The notes beneath the pieces were generated by a model that searched no databases, was not told the origin of the DNA, and saw only the letters and a list, made by a program, of their open reading frames with translations. A stretch of DNA of 64,000 nucleotides from Frigoribacterium faeni (GTDB lineage: Bacteria > Actinomycetota > Actinomycetes > Actinomycetales > Microbacteriaceae). The position numbers and the translations under genes were made by a program. The stretch covers positions 930,001 to 994,000 of the forward strand of contig NZ_JAAOYW010000002.1 of NCBI RefSeq assembly GCF_011761235.1. Reading direction: 5' to 3'. This document shows positions 1-8,868 of this stretch, piece after piece. The first letter of the stretch is position 1. Every line of letters begins with the position of its first letter.

Positions 1-108
1 GCGGGCGTCGTGACCGTCGTCGCCGACGACGCCGTCGTGCCGGTCCCGACCGCTCCGGTCGCGCCCGTCGCCACCCCGGTGCGCGCCAACGCCGCGTTCA
101 CGGGCTAG
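1..108 (+). CDS. C-terminal end of an unidentified protein (partial)
   Basis: An open frame enters from the left edge and ends at TAG 106-108. The 35 visible residues are rich in Ala, Val and Pro, with a VPVP/APVAP stretch, and resemble a low-complexity C-terminal tail. No domain can be recognised. A strong hairpin follows the stop, which supports this being the true 3' end of a gene. Confidence 0.5.
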   Translation, partial: AGVVTVVADDAVVPVPTAPVAPVATPVRANAAFTG

Positions 109-137
109 TCGCCACCAGCACCTGCACCTGCACCACG

Positions 138-177
138 CGGAGGGCCGCTCGACGAGAGATCGTCGGGCGGCCCTCCG
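138..177 (+). terminator. Hairpin terminator after the partial gene
   Basis: An 11-bp perfect stem (CGGAGGGCCGC and its complement) closes an 18-nt loop 30 bases after the stop of the first, partial gene. It has no T-run, as is usual for intrinsic terminators in this window. Confidence 0.6.
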
Positions 178-281
178 TCGCGTGCGGGGCCTGTGCGTGC
201 GAGACGAGGAGGCGGGCGGAGCTCGTCGGGACCGGTCCGGGAGACGGGACCCGCACCTCTTGCGCTCGCTGCTCTGTGTCC

Positions 282-362
282 GCAAATGCCGACCGCGGGG
301 CTCGTAATACGGGGATATCCCGCTGTTGTAGAGCGCGATCGGGGCGTCCGGTCGGCATTTGC
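282..362 (+). repeat. 81-nt palindromic element (family A, copy 1)
   Basis: The element is exactly 81 nt, with 13-bp perfect terminal inverted repeats (GCAAATGCCGACC at the left, its complement at the right). An inner imperfect palindrome around GGGATATCCC lies off-centre, about 8 nt from the left arm and 19 nt from the right arm, so the element has an orientation (called + here). It lies between the convergent ends of the partial gene and the iron ABC operon. Confidence 0.85.
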
Positions 363-406
363 TGCGGGCTCGCGCTGCGTCTCCTGCGCTCGCCGCTTGG
401 CCTCTC

Positions 407-487
407 GCAAATGCCGACCGCGGGGCTCGCAATACGGGGATGTCCCGCTGTTGGAGGGCGCGATCGGGGCGCCAGGTCGGCATTTGC
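407..487 (+). repeat. 81-nt palindromic element (family A, copy 2)
   Basis: Second copy, 44 nt after copy 1, again exactly 81 nt and with the same arms and orientation. It matches copy 1 closely through the inner palindrome and the right linker, so the pair probably arose by local duplication. From about 497 a run of TGCGCC-like hexamers leads into the end of the iron ATPase gene. Confidence 0.85.
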
Positions 488-544
488 GAAGAACGCTTAC
501 GCCTGCACCTGCGCCTGGCCCTGCGCCTACGCCTGCGCCTGCGT

Positions 545-1381
545 CTACGCCTGGGCCTGCGCCGCCGGGCCCGGGCCCGCGGGGCGGACGTGGTGCCGCC
601 CCAGCGGCAGCATCATCGGCGCGCCCGTCGTCGGGTCGTCGACGACCCGGCTGTCGAGGCCGAAGACGGCGCGGACGCACTCCTCGGTGAGCACCTCGCG
701 CGGCGTCCCGGCGGCGTGGACCCGGCCGCCGGCCAGGGCGACGAGGTGGTCGGCGTAGCGCGCCGCCAGGTTGAGGTCGTGCAGCACCATCACGACGGTC
801 GTGCCCCGGCTGCGGTTGAGGTCGGTGAGCAGGTCGAGCACCTCCACCTGGTGGCTCACGTCGAGGAACGTCGTCGGCTCGTCGAGCAGCAGCAGATCGG
901 TCTGCTGCGCGAGCGCCATCGCGATCCACACCCGCTGGCGCTGGCCGCCCGAGAGCTCGTCGACGGGGCGGTCGGCCAGGGAGGTCGTCTCGGTCGCCTC
1001 CAGCGCCTCGGCGACGGCGAGGTCGTCGGCGTGGCTCCAGCGCGAGAGCAGGCCCTGGTGCGGGTGCCGGCCGCGGCCCACCAGGTCGGCGACCGTGATG
1101 CCCTCGGGCGCGACGGGCGACTGCGGCAGCAGGCCGAGGGTGCGGGCCAGCTGCCGGGCGGGGGTGCGGTGCACCTCGGCCCCGTCGAGCACGACCTGCC
1201 CGGCCCGCGGCTTCAGCAGGCGCGACATCGACCGCAGCAGCGTCGACTTGCCGCAGGCGTTCGCCCCCACGATCGCGGTCACCCGGCCGGGCGGCACGAC
1301 CAGGTCGAGGTCGTCGACGACGACGCGGTCGCCGTAGCCGAGGGTGAGGCGCTCGACGACGAGCGAGTGGTCGGTGGTCAC
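545..1381 (-). CDS. fepC: Iron-siderophore ABC transporter, ATP-binding protein
   Basis: This 278-residue ATPase should energise uptake of a ferric siderophore through the two permeases encoded upstream. Visible motifs are Walker A (GANACGKST), the Q-loop region (LLPQSP), the ABC signature LSGGQRQRVW, Walker B (LLLLDEPTTFLD) and the switch histidine (VLHDLNL). These are typical of the FecE/FepC family, and the length is normal. The GTG start overlaps the TGA of the upstream permease (GTGA), so the genes are translationally coupled. The C-terminus ends in PAAQAQA, encoded by a hexanucleotide repeat that continues past the stop. It is the last gene of the operon that begins at 4698. The exact siderophore cannot be told; the symbol is by family. 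Confidence 0.93.
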   Translation of the reverse strand: MTTDHSLVVERLTLGYGDRVVVDDLDLVVPPGRVTAIVGANACGKSTLLRSMSRLLKPRAGQVVLDGAEVHRTPARQLARTLGLLPQSPVAPEGITVADLVGRGRHPHQGLLSRWSHADDLAVAEALEATETTSLADRPVDELSGGQRQRVWIAMALAQQTDLLLLDEPTTFLDVSHQVEVLDLLTDLNRSRGTTVVMVLHDLNLAARYADHLVALAGGRVHAAGTPREVLTEECVRAVFGLDSRVVDDPTTGAPMMLPLGRHHVRPAGPGPAAQAQA

Positions 1382-2568
1382 AGTGATCCTCCGGCGCGGT
1401 TGGTGCGGACGATGAGCCAGATCAGGTACGGGGCGCCGAGCACGCCGGTGACGACCCCGACGGGGAACCGCGTGCCCAGCGCGAACTGCCCGACGACGTC
1501 GGCGACGAGCACGAGCAGCGCCCCGACGAGCGCCGACGGCACGAGCATCGACCCGTGCGGGCCCACGATGCGCGCCGCGATCGGGCCCGACAGGAACGCC
1601 ACGAACGCGATCGGCCCGCACGCCGCGGTGGCGAACGAGATCAGCCCGACCGCGGCGAGGATGACGACCAGCCTCGTGCGGTCGACCCGCACCCCGAGGG
1701 CCGCCGCGGCGTCGTCGCCGAGCTGCGTGGCCGCGAGGTCGCGCGAGCGCGACAGCAGCACGGGCGTCAGCACGACGAGCGCGACCAGCACCGGGACGAC
1801 CTGCGGCCAGCTCGTGCCGTTGAGGCTCCCCGTCAACCAGCGCAGCGCCTCCTGCAGGTCCCACTGCGCCGCGCCCGACAGCACGTACGCCGTCAGGCTG
1901 TCGAGCATCGCGGCCACCCCGATGCCGACGAGCACGAGCCGGGTGCCGGCGACGCCGCCCCGCTTCGACAGCAGGTAGACGAGCACGGCGACGGCCAGGC
2001 CGGCCGCGATCGCGAACGCCGACACCTCGGCGTCGTCGAGCGACAGCGTCACGATCGCGAAGGCCGCCGCCGCGCTCGCGCCCGAGCTGATGCCGATGAT
2101 GTCGGGGCTCGCCAGCGGGTTGCGCAGCATGGTCTGGAACGTCACGCCGCCCAGGCCGAAGCAGAGCCCGGCCGCGATCGCGAGCACGGCCCGCGGCAGC
2201 CGCAGGCGGCCGACGGTGAAGGAGGCGCCGGGCACGTCCTGCCCCAGGACCACGCCGAGCACGTCGCCGGGCCCGTAGAAGGTGCGGCCGACCATGAGGC
2301 TGAGCACGAAGACGAGCAGGACCGCGGCGGCGAGCAGGGCGATGACGGCACGCCGGCGGCGACCGCGGCGGGCGCGGCCGCGCGCGACGTCGGACGCGAC
2401 GCCGGCGAGGCGGGCAGCGGCGGCGCGGGCTGCGGCGGTGCGGGCTGTGTCGGCGTGGGCAGCGGTGGCGCGGGCCGCGGCGGCATCGGCAGCGGTGTCG
2501 CGGGTGCTCGCGTCGTCGCGCGGACCCGAGGAGGCGCGCCCCGCCTCCCGCAGGTCGGCCGCGCTCAC
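1378..2568 (-). CDS. fepG: Iron-siderophore ABC transporter permease (FecCD family)
   Basis: A 396-residue integral membrane protein of the FecCD/BtuC permease family. Its core starts near residue 75 and shows the family segments GGVTFQTMLRNPLASPDIIGI, GARWLTGSLN-like (here LRWLTGSLNGTSW) and ALGVRVDRTR with a C-terminal LGAPYLIWL. About ten membrane spans are expected. The first ~70 residues form an Ala/Arg/Thr-rich cytoplasmic extension not usual in the family, encoded by repetitive DNA, and a later start is possible. The chosen GTG overlaps the TGA of the preceding permease (GTGA), the same coupling used at its own 3' end with the ATPase. It should form a heterodimer with the neighbouring permease. 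Confidence 0.9.
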   Translation of the reverse strand: MSAADLREAGRASSGPRDDASTRDTAADAAAARATAAHADTARTAAARAAAARLAGVASDVARGRARRGRRRRAVIALLAAAVLLVFVLSLMVGRTFYGPGDVLGVVLGQDVPGASFTVGRLRLPRAVLAIAAGLCFGLGGVTFQTMLRNPLASPDIIGISSGASAAAAFAIVTLSLDDAEVSAFAIAAGLAVAVLVYLLSKRGGVAGTRLVLVGIGVAAMLDSLTAYVLSGAAQWDLQEALRWLTGSLNGTSWPQVVPVLVALVVLTPVLLSRSRDLAATQLGDDAAAALGVRVDRTRLVVILAAVGLISFATAACGPIAFVAFLSGPIAARIVGPHGSMLVPSALVGALLVLVADVVGQFALGTRFPVGVVTGVLGAPYLIWLIVRTNRAGGSL

Positions 2569-3611
2569 AGCGCCCTCAGCTTCGCGCGGCGGACGATCCA
2601 GATGAAGAACGGCGCCCCGATCAGCGCGGTGACGATCCCGACGTCGATCTCGGCCGGCCGCGCGACGACCCGCCCCACGACGTCGGCGGCCGTCAGCAGG
2701 ACGGCGCCGCCGACGGCGGAGAACGGCAGCAGCCAGCGGTGGTCCACCCCGGTCAGCAGCCGGCAGGCGTGCGGCACGACGAGGCCGACGAAGCCGATCG
2801 GCCCCGTCACGGCCGTCGCCGCTCCGCAGAGCACGACCGCGCCGAGGGCCGAGAGCCCGCGCACCACGGCGACGCGCTCGCCGAGGCCGGCGGCCAGCTC
2901 GTCGCCCAGCGCGAGCGAGTTCAGCGCCTTCGCCGAGAGCAGGCACACGACGAGGCCGGCGATGAGGAACGGCAGCACCTGTCCCAGGCTGGCGAAGGTG
3001 CCGCCTCCCACGCCCCCGATCTGCCACGAGCGGATGTTCGCCGAGATGTCGCCGCGGGGCAGGGCGACGGCGGTGATGAACGAGGCGAGCGCGGCCGAGG
3101 TGGCGGCTCCGGCCAGGGCCAGCTTGAGGGGGGTGGCGCCTCCTCGTCCCAGCGATCCGACGGCGTAGACGAACAGGGCCGTCGCGGCCGCGCCCACGAT
3201 GGCGACCCAGACGATGCTCGTCGCCGCGCTGAGGCCGAAGAACGCGAGGCCGCTGACGACCGCCAAGGAGGCGCCCGTCGTGACCCCGAGGATCCCCGGG
3301 TCGGCGAGCGGGTTGCGCGTCACCCCCTGCATCACGGCTCCGGCGACGGCGAGGGCCGCCCCCGCCGCGACGGCGAGCAGGGTGCGCGGGATGCGCTTCG
3401 CGACCGCGGCCCGGTCGAAGCCGTCGGCGGCGCCGCCGAGCGCGGCGAGCACGTCGTCGAGGGACACCGAGCGCGAGCCGACCGTCAACGACAGCACCGC
3501 GACGACGACGAGCACGCCGAGCAGGGCCAGCAGCCAGACAGCGCGGAGCCGCCTCGGACGGCGCACGGCGGCGACGTCCGAGGCGGCCCCGGGGGTGGTG
3601 GTGACGGTCAC
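2565..3611 (-). CDS. fepD: Iron-siderophore ABC transporter permease (FecCD family)
   Basis: A 348-residue permease, normal length for FecCD proteins, with a short basic N-terminus followed by about ten hydrophobic segments. Family motifs include GAVMQGVTRNPLADPGILGVTTGASL and the C-terminal GFVGLVVPHACRLL and LIGAPFFIWIVRR. It starts with GTG 25 nt after the stop of the substrate-binding lipoprotein and ends overlapping the next permease gene. Together with the two following genes it forms the membrane and ATPase part of a ferric-siderophore importer. Confidence 0.92.
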   Translation of the reverse strand: MTVTTTPGAASDVAAVRRPRRLRAVWLLALLGVLVVVAVLSLTVGSRSVSLDDVLAALGGAADGFDRAAVAKRIPRTLLAVAAGAALAVAGAVMQGVTRNPLADPGILGVTTGASLAVVSGLAFFGLSAATSIVWVAIVGAAATALFVYAVGSLGRGGATPLKLALAGAATSAALASFITAVALPRGDISANIRSWQIGGVGGGTFASLGQVLPFLIAGLVVCLLSAKALNSLALGDELAAGLGERVAVVRGLSALGAVVLCGAATAVTGPIGFVGLVVPHACRLLTGVDHRWLLPFSAVGGAVLLTAADVVGRVVARPAEIDVGIVTALIGAPFFIWIVRRAKLRAL

Positions 3612-3636
3612 GGCGGACCCGGTCGGCGGGCCCGTC

Positions 3637-4698
3637 CTACTTCTGCGCCGCCTCGGAGAGCAGGTCGGCGTACTCGTCGAGGATCCACGAGATCGACAGG
3701 GGGGTCGGGTTCGCGGCGGTGCCCAGCGGGCCCGTGCTCGGCAGCGCGACGATCGCCTGGTTCGCCACGGCCGGCATCTGCGACAGCACCGGGTCGCCCT
3801 CGAGCGTCTGCACGAGCTCGTCGTCGCCGTAGGTCACGATGACGTCGACGTCGTCGAAGGTGTCCGCGGTCTCGGCGCTCTGCGTCAACGAGAACAGATC
3901 GGTGGTGTCGGATGCGTCCTGGATGCTCCCCGGCTGCTGCAGCCCCAGGTCGTCGAAGAACTGCACGCGGGTGTCGTGGGTCGTGTAGAAGCTGACCTCG
4001 CTGAGGTCGGTCGTGTCGACGTGGGTCAGGAACATGGCGGTCGAGCCGGCCAGCTCGGGGTGCGCGTCGGCGACCCCGGCGATCTCGCCCTCGAGGTCGG
4101 CGACGAGCTGCTCGCCCTCGGCGGCCATGCCCATGCCCTCGCTGTTGAACCGGATCATGTCGCGCCACGAGGTGCCCCACGCGGTCTCGGGGTAGGCCAC
4201 GACGGGGGCGATCTCGCTGAGGGTGTCGTAGTCCTCCTGCGTCAGGCCCGAGTAGGCGGCGAGGATCACGTCGGGCTCCGTGTCGGCCACGGCCTCGAAG
4301 TCGATGCCGTCGGTCTCGTCGAAGAGCACGGGGGCGTCGCCGCCCAGCTCGTCGAGGGCCTCGCTGACCCACGGCAGGACGCCGTCGCCGTCGTCGTCGC
4401 CGAAGTCCGCACGCGCCATGCCGACGGGGACGACGCCCAGCGCGAGGGGCACCTCCTGGTTGGCCCAGTTCACCGTGGCGACCCGCTCGGGCTTCTCGTC
4501 GATCGTCGTGGTGCCGAGCGCGTGCTCGATGGTGATCGGGGTGAAGTCGCCGGAGGTGGCGCTGTTGCTGTTGCCGGCGTTGCCGGCGGTGCCGGTGCCG
4601 GCGTCGGTCGAGCAGGCGGTCAGGCCCAGGGCGAGGGCGGCTGCGGCGGCGGCGCTCGCGGTGAGCAGGCGCGCGGTGCGGGTGCGGGTGCGGGGCAT
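3637..4698 (-). CDS. fepB: Iron-siderophore ABC transporter substrate-binding lipoprotein
   Basis: A 353-residue exported lipoprotein. The N-terminus has an Arg/Thr-rich n-region, a hydrophobic stretch and a lipobox LTAC with the lipidated Cys at about residue 29. The rest matches class III periplasmic binding proteins of iron-siderophores (FepB/FecB type), for example KPERVATVNWANQEVPLALGV near residue 70 and EPDVILAAYSG near 150. It is the first gene of the fep operon, with a GGAAGG ribosome-binding site before the ATG. The ~250-nt leader carries an iron box, so transcription should be repressed when iron is sufficient. Confidence 0.93.
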   Translation of the reverse strand: MPRTRTRTARLLTASAAAAAALALGLTACSTDAGTGTAGNAGNSNSATSGDFTPITIEHALGTTTIDEKPERVATVNWANQEVPLALGVVPVGMARADFGDDDGDGVLPWVSEALDELGGDAPVLFDETDGIDFEAVADTEPDVILAAYSGLTQEDYDTLSEIAPVVAYPETAWGTSWRDMIRFNSEGMGMAAEGEQLVADLEGEIAGVADAHPELAGSTAMFLTHVDTTDLSEVSFYTTHDTRVQFFDDLGLQQPGSIQDASDTTDLFSLTQSAETADTFDDVDVIVTYGDDELVQTLEGDPVLSQMPAVANQAIVALPSTGPLGTAANPTPLSISWILDEYADLLSEAAQK

Positions 4699-4730
4699 GG
4701 GGGCCTTCCGGGGGTGGGGCGTGGGATGTG

Positions 4731-4762
4731 GGGTGCTGGTGCTGGTGCTGGTGCTGGTGCGG
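4731..4762. repeat. (GGTGCT)n hexanucleotide microsatellite
   Basis: Five head-to-tail copies of GGTGCT lie 33-64 bases upstream of the fepB start, in its untranslated leader. Such tracts can change in length by slippage; any effect on expression is speculation. Confidence 0.7.
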
Positions 4763-4951
4763 GGTGCCGGGTGCTGTGGCGCGGTGTTGCGGGGCGGTGG
4801 TGCGGGGTGCCTCGCGGGCTCGCCGCGGACGTGCCTCGGACACGACGGATCGCCGGGTGTCGGGAGGGCGGGCTGAGTGCGCGCCGCGTCGACGGACAGC
4901 CCCTCTGGCCTGCTGTTCCGGCCGCCGGGGCTCCCACGGGTGATCGCCGTG

Positions 4952-4970
4952 TTAGGTGTGCCTAACCTAA
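4952..4970 (-). promoter_or_regulatory. IdeR/DtxR iron box of the fep operon
   Basis: The 19-mer TTAGGTGTGCCTAACCTAA matches the DtxR/IdeR consensus TTAGGTTAGSCTAACCTWA at all but two central positions. It lies 254 bases upstream of fepB, the first gene of a siderophore-uptake operon, exactly the kind of gene these repressors control. Binding of Fe(II)-loaded IdeR/DtxR would shut off transcription. The distance implies an unusually long 5' leader. Confidence 0.9.
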
Positions 4971-5027
4971 CTGACGGCGACGAGTGTCGGCAACCCCCGG
5001 AGGCGGGTGCGGCCGGGGCGCGATGCT

Positions 5028-5099
5028 GCAAATGCCGACCGATCGCCGACGACACGCCGTGGGGAGAGGTGCATCCCGGGCGTGTCAGTCGGCATTTGC
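5028..5099 (+). repeat. Palindromic element with family A ends, 72-nt variant (copy 3)
   Basis: The left arm is the family A arm GCAAATGCCGACC; the right arm is its complement with one mismatch. The centre is different: the inner stem is GACACGCC with its near-complement rather than the GGGATATCCC-like core. The total is 72 nt instead of 81. It may be a related element with a swapped core. It lies upstream of the iron box. Confidence 0.75.
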
Positions 5100-5160
5100 G
5101 GAAGGAGGAGCAGGACCAGGAGGCGCGGGCACGGGAAGCGCTGCCGGGCGCCGTGCAAAG

Positions 5161-5230
5161 TGAGAGCGATCCGCGGCCGGAGGTGCGCCGGCAGGCCGCC
5201 GCGCGGCCCGCCCTCGCCCGGATGCTCTCA
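5161..5230. repeat. 70-nt palindromic element (family J, copy 1)
   Basis: The ends are TGAGAGCGATCCG and CGGATGCTCTCA, with a G+C-rich middle that can fold further. A second copy of identical length, with the same TGAGAG...CTCTCA ends followed by AAATT, lies at 18764-18833. Here it is downstream of the transketolase gene (minus strand). Confidence 0.65.
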
Positions 5231-5233
5231 AAT

Positions 5234-5284
5234 TCGGAAGGGACAAGAAGGGACAAGAAGGGGTAGGAGGGGGAGAGGAGGGGG
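5234..5284 (-). terminator. C-rich, G-poor tract after transketolase (possible Rho site)
   Basis: Read on the minus strand, the ~50 nt following the transketolase stop are almost all pyrimidine, with a repeated CTTCTTGTCCC unit and only about two G residues. That is the composition expected of a Rho utilisation site. No intrinsic hairpin lies directly at the stop; the family J palindrome follows. This is inferred from base composition only. Confidence 0.4.
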
Positions 5285-5320
5285 CGGGCGCGGCGCGCGC
5301 GGCCCGGGGGCCGCGCGGCC

Positions 5321-7483
5321 CTAGCGGGCGAGCACCTCGCGCGCGGCGGCGAGCACCGCGTCGTCGTCGACGCCGCGGAGTCGCAGCAGCTCCGGCCCCG
5401 AGCCGGACTCGCCGAACTCGTCGATGCCGATGCTGATCCCGTCGAGCCCCGCGAAGCGGCCCCACGGCTGACGCGACCCGGCCTCGACCGTGACCCGGGC
5501 CCGCAGCGTCGGCGGCAGCACCTCGTCGCGGTACTCCCGCGGCTGCTCGTCGAACCACTCGAGGCAGGGCATCGAGACGACCCGCACGGCGACGCCCTCG
5601 TCGGCGAGCAGCCGGGCGGTGCGCAGGGCCAGCTGGACCTCGCTGCCGGTCGCGATCAGGGCCAGGTCTCCACCGCCTCCTCGCTGCCAGAGGACGTAAC
5701 CGCCTCGGGGCGTTCCCTCCCCGGTCGCGGAGCCGCCCTCGAGGTCGGGCAGGGCCTGCCTCGACAGGACGAGCGCCGTGGGCGGCGCAGACCGGTCCGA
5801 GCCCGCAGGGCGCCCAGCGGCGTCCCCGCCAGCGTCCCGGCCCGTCGTCGAGAGCAGTCGCCGCCACGCAGCCACCACCTCGCGCGAGTCGGCCGGCCGC
5901 ACCACGTCGAGCCCGGGCACCGTGCGCAGCGAGGCGATCTGCTCCACGGGCTGGTGCGTCGGGCCGTCCTCGCCGACGGCGACCGAGTCGTGCGTGTAGA
6001 CGTACAGCGCCGGCAGCCCCATCAGCGCCGCGAGCCGGATGCTCGGCCGCGCGTAGTCGCTGAACGCGAGGTACGTCGACCCGTACGGACGCCACAGCCC
6101 GTGCAGGGCCACCCCCGACAGCACCGCCGTCATCGCGTGCTCGCGGATCCCGAAGTGCACGAAGTCCCCGCCCGGCCGGTCGGCGCTGACGGCCACGCCC
6201 TCGATGGCGACGTTCGTCGACGACGACAGGTCGGCCGAGCCGCCCCAGAGTCGCGCGGCATCGTGCACCGCGCTCAGCACGGCCCCCGATGCGGTGCGGG
6301 TGGCGGCCCCGTCGTCGACGGGCACCGTGGCGAGGGCCGCGGCCACCGCCTCCTCGTCCGCACCGGCCGCGACCGAGTCGCGCCGCGCCGCGTGCTCGGG
6401 GTGCTCACGGCGCCAGGCGGCCTCGCGCTCGTCCCACTCGACGTGCAGCCGGGCGCCGCGGTCGCGGGCGCCCAGCGCCCAGTCGCGCACCTCGTCGGGC
6501 AGCAGGTCGGCCGAGGAGGCGCCCGGCGCGAACCCCAGGGAGGTCGCGACCGCCGCCACCTCCTCGTCGCCGAACCCTCCCGCGTGCGCCGCGGAGGTGC
6601 CGCCGCGCAGGGCCGAGGGCGCGCCGATCACGGAGCGCACGGCGACGAGCGTGGGCCGGCCGCCTCGTGCCGCACCGTCGTGTGCCGCGCCGCCTCGGGC
6701 CGCACCGTCTCGGGACGCGCCGTCCCGCACCTCGCCGCGCCGCGCCTCCTCGAGGGTCGCCCGCAGCGCCTCGCGGTCGGTGGCGTCGTCGACCTCGAGC
6801 ACGCGCCAGCCGTAGGCGCGGTAGCGGGCGCGGACGTCCTCGCCGAAGGTGATGTCGGTGCGGCCGTCGATGGTGATTCCGTTGTCGTCCCAGATGACGA
6901 CGAGGTCGTCGAGGCCGAGGGTGCCGGCGAGGCTCGAGGCCTCGCCCGAGACGCCCTCCTGCAGGCAGCCGTCTCCGGCGATCACCCAGGTCGTGGTGCC
7001 GAACAGCCCGGTGCCGGCGCCGTGCAGCGCCTCGTCGCGGCGGGCCGCCAGGGCGAGGCCGACCGCCGAGGCGAGGCCCTGGCCGAGGGGGCCGGTGCTC
7101 ATCTCGACGCCCGGCGTGTGGTGCAGCTCGGGGTGCCCGGGCGTGCGCGAGCCGAGGGTGCGGCTGAGCGCGAGCTCGTCGAGCCCGAGGCCGTAGCCGG
7201 TCAGGGCGAGCTGCACGTAGAGCAGCAGGCTCGCGTGGCCGGCCGACAGGACGAGGCGGTCGCGGCCCGTCCACTCGGGGTCGGCGGGGTCGTGGCGCAG
7301 CACGTGCTGGAACAGCACGTGGGCCAGCGGGCCCAGCGCCATCGCGGTGCCGGCGTGGCCGTGCCCCTTCGCCTGCACCACCTGCGCGGGGATCATCACC
7401 GCGGCGGCGACCGCCCGGGCCTCGAGGGCGTCGGCCTCACGGCTAGTGTCTGTCGGGGGAGTCGAGGGGACGTCGTCGGCCAT
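5321..7483 (-). CDS. tkt: Transketolase
   Basis: This 720-residue thiamine-diphosphate enzyme transfers two-carbon units between ketose and aldose phosphates in the pentose phosphate pathway. Seen in order: the GHGHAGTAM segment, SAGHAS near residue 80, the STGPLGQGL loop, the TPP motif [13 protein letters not shown]...[10 protein letters not shown], the pyrimidine domain ([25 protein letters not shown]) and the C-terminal [11 protein letters not shown]. Length is near normal, with small repetitive insertions around residues 240-260 (DGA/RGG repeats) and 590-605. The ATG is chosen because conserved sequence begins shortly after it. It diverges from a ROK regulator and a PTS operon, so it may be a pathway-specific copy that processes xylulose-5-phosphate rather than the housekeeping enzyme. 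Confidence 0.93.
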   Translation of the reverse strand: MADDVPSTPPTDTSREADALEARAVAAAVMIPAQVVQAKGHGHAGTAMALGPLAHVLFQHVLRHDPADPEWTGRDRLVLSAGHASLLLYVQLALTGYGLGLDELALSRTLGSRTPGHPELHHTPGVEMSTGPLGQGLASAVGLALAARRDEALHGAGTGLFGTTTWVIAGDGCLQEGVSGEASSLAGTLGLDDLVVIWDDNGITIDGRTDITFGEDVRARYRAYGWRVLEVDDATDREALRATLEEARRGEVRDGASRDGAARGGAAHDGAARGGRPTLVAVRSVIGAPSALRGGTSAAHAGGFGDEEVAAVATSLGFAPGASSADLLPDEVRDWALGARDRGARLHVEWDEREAAWRREHPEHAARRDSVAAGADEEAVAAALATVPVDDGAATRTASGAVLSAVHDAARLWGGSADLSSSTNVAIEGVAVSADRPGGDFVHFGIREHAMTAVLSGVALHGLWRPYGSTYLAFSDYARPSIRLAALMGLPALYVYTHDSVAVGEDGPTHQPVEQIASLRTVPGLDVVRPADSREVVAAWRRLLSTTGRDAGGDAAGRPAGSDRSAPPTALVLSRQALPDLEGGSATGEGTPRGGYVLWQRGGGGDLALIATGSEVQLALRTARLLADEGVAVRVVSMPCLEWFDEQPREYRDEVLPPTLRARVTVEAGSRQPWGRFAGLDGISIGIDEFGESGSGPELLRLRGVDDDAVLAAAREVLAR

Positions 7484-7499
7484 CACCCCACTTTCGTCT

Positions 7500-7520
7500 A
7501 CACCTAGACTGAAGTCAAAC
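7500..7520. promoter_or_regulatory. Possible ROK operator between transketolase and ROK genes
   Basis: The stretch CTAGACTGAAGTCAAA contains a short inverted repeat GACT-GA-AGTC in the 100-bp divergent region. On the minus strand it contains TTGACT, which could be a -35 box for transketolase. A ROK repressor binding here could control both directions. The repeat arms are only 4-5 bp, so this is tentative. Confidence 0.3.
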
Positions 7521-7583
7521 GACGCCGGGTCGGCCGACGCCGGGTCGGCAGGCACAACGGCGGCAGGCACAGAGGAGCGCAGC

Positions 7584-8750
7584 GTGGCGATGACCCCGAG
7601 GACGCCCTCGACCGGCTCCGGCGTGGTGCTCGACCTGATCCGGCGGGGGGAGGCGACGACCCGCTCCGACCTCATCGAGCGGCTCGGCTGGTCGCGCGTC
7701 ACCCTCGCCCGCCGCCTCGACGACCTGCTCGAGGCCGGCTTCATCGTGAGCGCGGGCCAGCTCAGCAGCAGCGGCGGCCGCCCGCCCGAGGAGTTCGCGG
7801 TCGACGCCGACGCCGGCGTGATCCTCGCCATCGACATCGGCGGCTCGCACACCCGCGTCGGCGTCACCGACCTCGTCTCGACCGTGCTCAGCGAGGACGA
7901 GGCCGACATCGGCCTGCACGACGGCCCCGATGAGATCTTCAGCTGGGCGGTGCAGGTCTTCGACTTCCTGCTCGCCGACCTCGGCCGCACCCGGGCCGAC
8001 GTGCGCGCCATCGGCATCGGCGTGCCCGGCCCCGTCGACGCCGTCACCGGCCGCCTCGGCAGCCCGCAGCTCGACCCCCGGTGGGAGGAGGTGCGGGTCG
8101 ACGACTACTTCACCGACTTCGACGCCGTGTTCGCCGTCGACCGCGACGTCAACATCCTCGCCGTGGGCGAGTCCCGCCTGAGCTGGCCCGAGTACGGGCA
8201 CCTCACGGTCGTCAAGGTCGGCATGGGCGTCGGCTGCGCCTTCGTGCTCGACGGGCACGTGTACCGAGGGGCCCGAGGAGGCGCGGGTCAGCTGAGCGCG
8301 CCGCGCGCCTCCCACGAGCCCCTCCACCGTCTCGAGCTCGAGGCGAGCGGCGCGACCATCCGCAGCGCCCTGCGCGAGGCGGGCCGCGACGTGGCGACCA
8401 GCGCCGACATCGTCGCCGCCGCGCGGGCCCACGACCCCGTCGTGCTCGAGCAGCTGAATGCCGTGGGCACCCGGATCGGCGAGGCGCTCGCCGACGTCGT
8501 GGGGCTGCTCAACCCGCAGGCCGTCATCGTCGGCGGCAACCTGGCCGAGACGGGCGAGCGCCTCGTCGCAGGGATCCGCTCGGCGCTGCTCACGGGCACG
8601 CACGACTTCTCGCGGCGCGGGCTCGTCGTCGAGCGCGCCCGGCTCGGCGACAAGGCGGGCGTGCGCGGCGCCTCCCTGATGGCCCAGGACGAGCTCTTCG
8701 ACGTCGCCCGGGTGAGCGCCGCGACGAGCCGGCGCAGGCCGTCCGCGTAG
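7584..8750 (+). CDS. ROK-family transcriptional regulator
   Basis: A 388-residue ROK regulator (NagC/XylR type) that likely represses the divergent transketolase and/or the following PTS genes and releases DNA on binding a sugar ligand. Residues ~10-70 form a winged helix (TRSDLIERLGWSRVTLARRLDDLLEAGF). The sugar-kinase-like part follows with DIGGSHTRVGV, GIGVPGPVD and KVGMGVGCAFVLDG. The usual zinc-binding cysteine cluster of ROK proteins (CxCGxxGC) is not seen, so zinc binding is doubtful. GTG 7584 is preferred to the ATG two codons later because AGGAG is 6 bases upstream. The last codons run into a 22-bp tandem repeat. Confidence 0.88.
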   Translation: MAMTPRTPSTGSGVVLDLIRRGEATTRSDLIERLGWSRVTLARRLDDLLEAGFIVSAGQLSSSGGRPPEEFAVDADAGVILAIDIGGSHTRVGVTDLVSTVLSEDEADIGLHDGPDEIFSWAVQVFDFLLADLGRTRADVRAIGIGVPGPVDAVTGRLGSPQLDPRWEEVRVDDYFTDFDAVFAVDRDVNILAVGESRLSWPEYGHLTVVKVGMGVGCAFVLDGHVYRGARGGAGQLSAPRASHEPLHRLELEASGATIRSALREAGRDVATSADIVAAARAHDPVVLEQLNAVGTRIGEALADVVGLLNPQAVIVGGNLAETGERLVAGIRSALLTGTHDFSRRGLVVERARLGDKAGVRGASLMAQDELFDVARVSAATSRRRPSA

Positions 8751-8795
8751 CCGGCGCAGGCCGTCCGCGTAGCCGGCGCAGGCTGTCCGTGTGGC
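8727..8795. repeat. 22-bp tandem repeat, three units
   Basis: Three head-to-tail units of AGCCGGCGCAGGCCGTCCGC plus two bases start at 8727, 8749 and 8771, the last with a few changes. The first overlaps the 3' end of the ROK gene and encodes its SRRRPSA tail. It looks like a minisatellite. Confidence 0.75.
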
Positions 8796-8868
8796 GGTCG
8801 CCGGCCGTCCGCGTGGCCGTCGCGGTCCGGCCGCCTGTCCGCTCTCCGCGGGAACTTTCGAACACGAG

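Noticed and set aside
1555-4965. Long plus-strand frames antisense to the fep operon
   Set aside because: High-G+C shadow frames; their products are Arg/Ala-rich without domains, whereas the minus strand has four clear ABC transporter genes.
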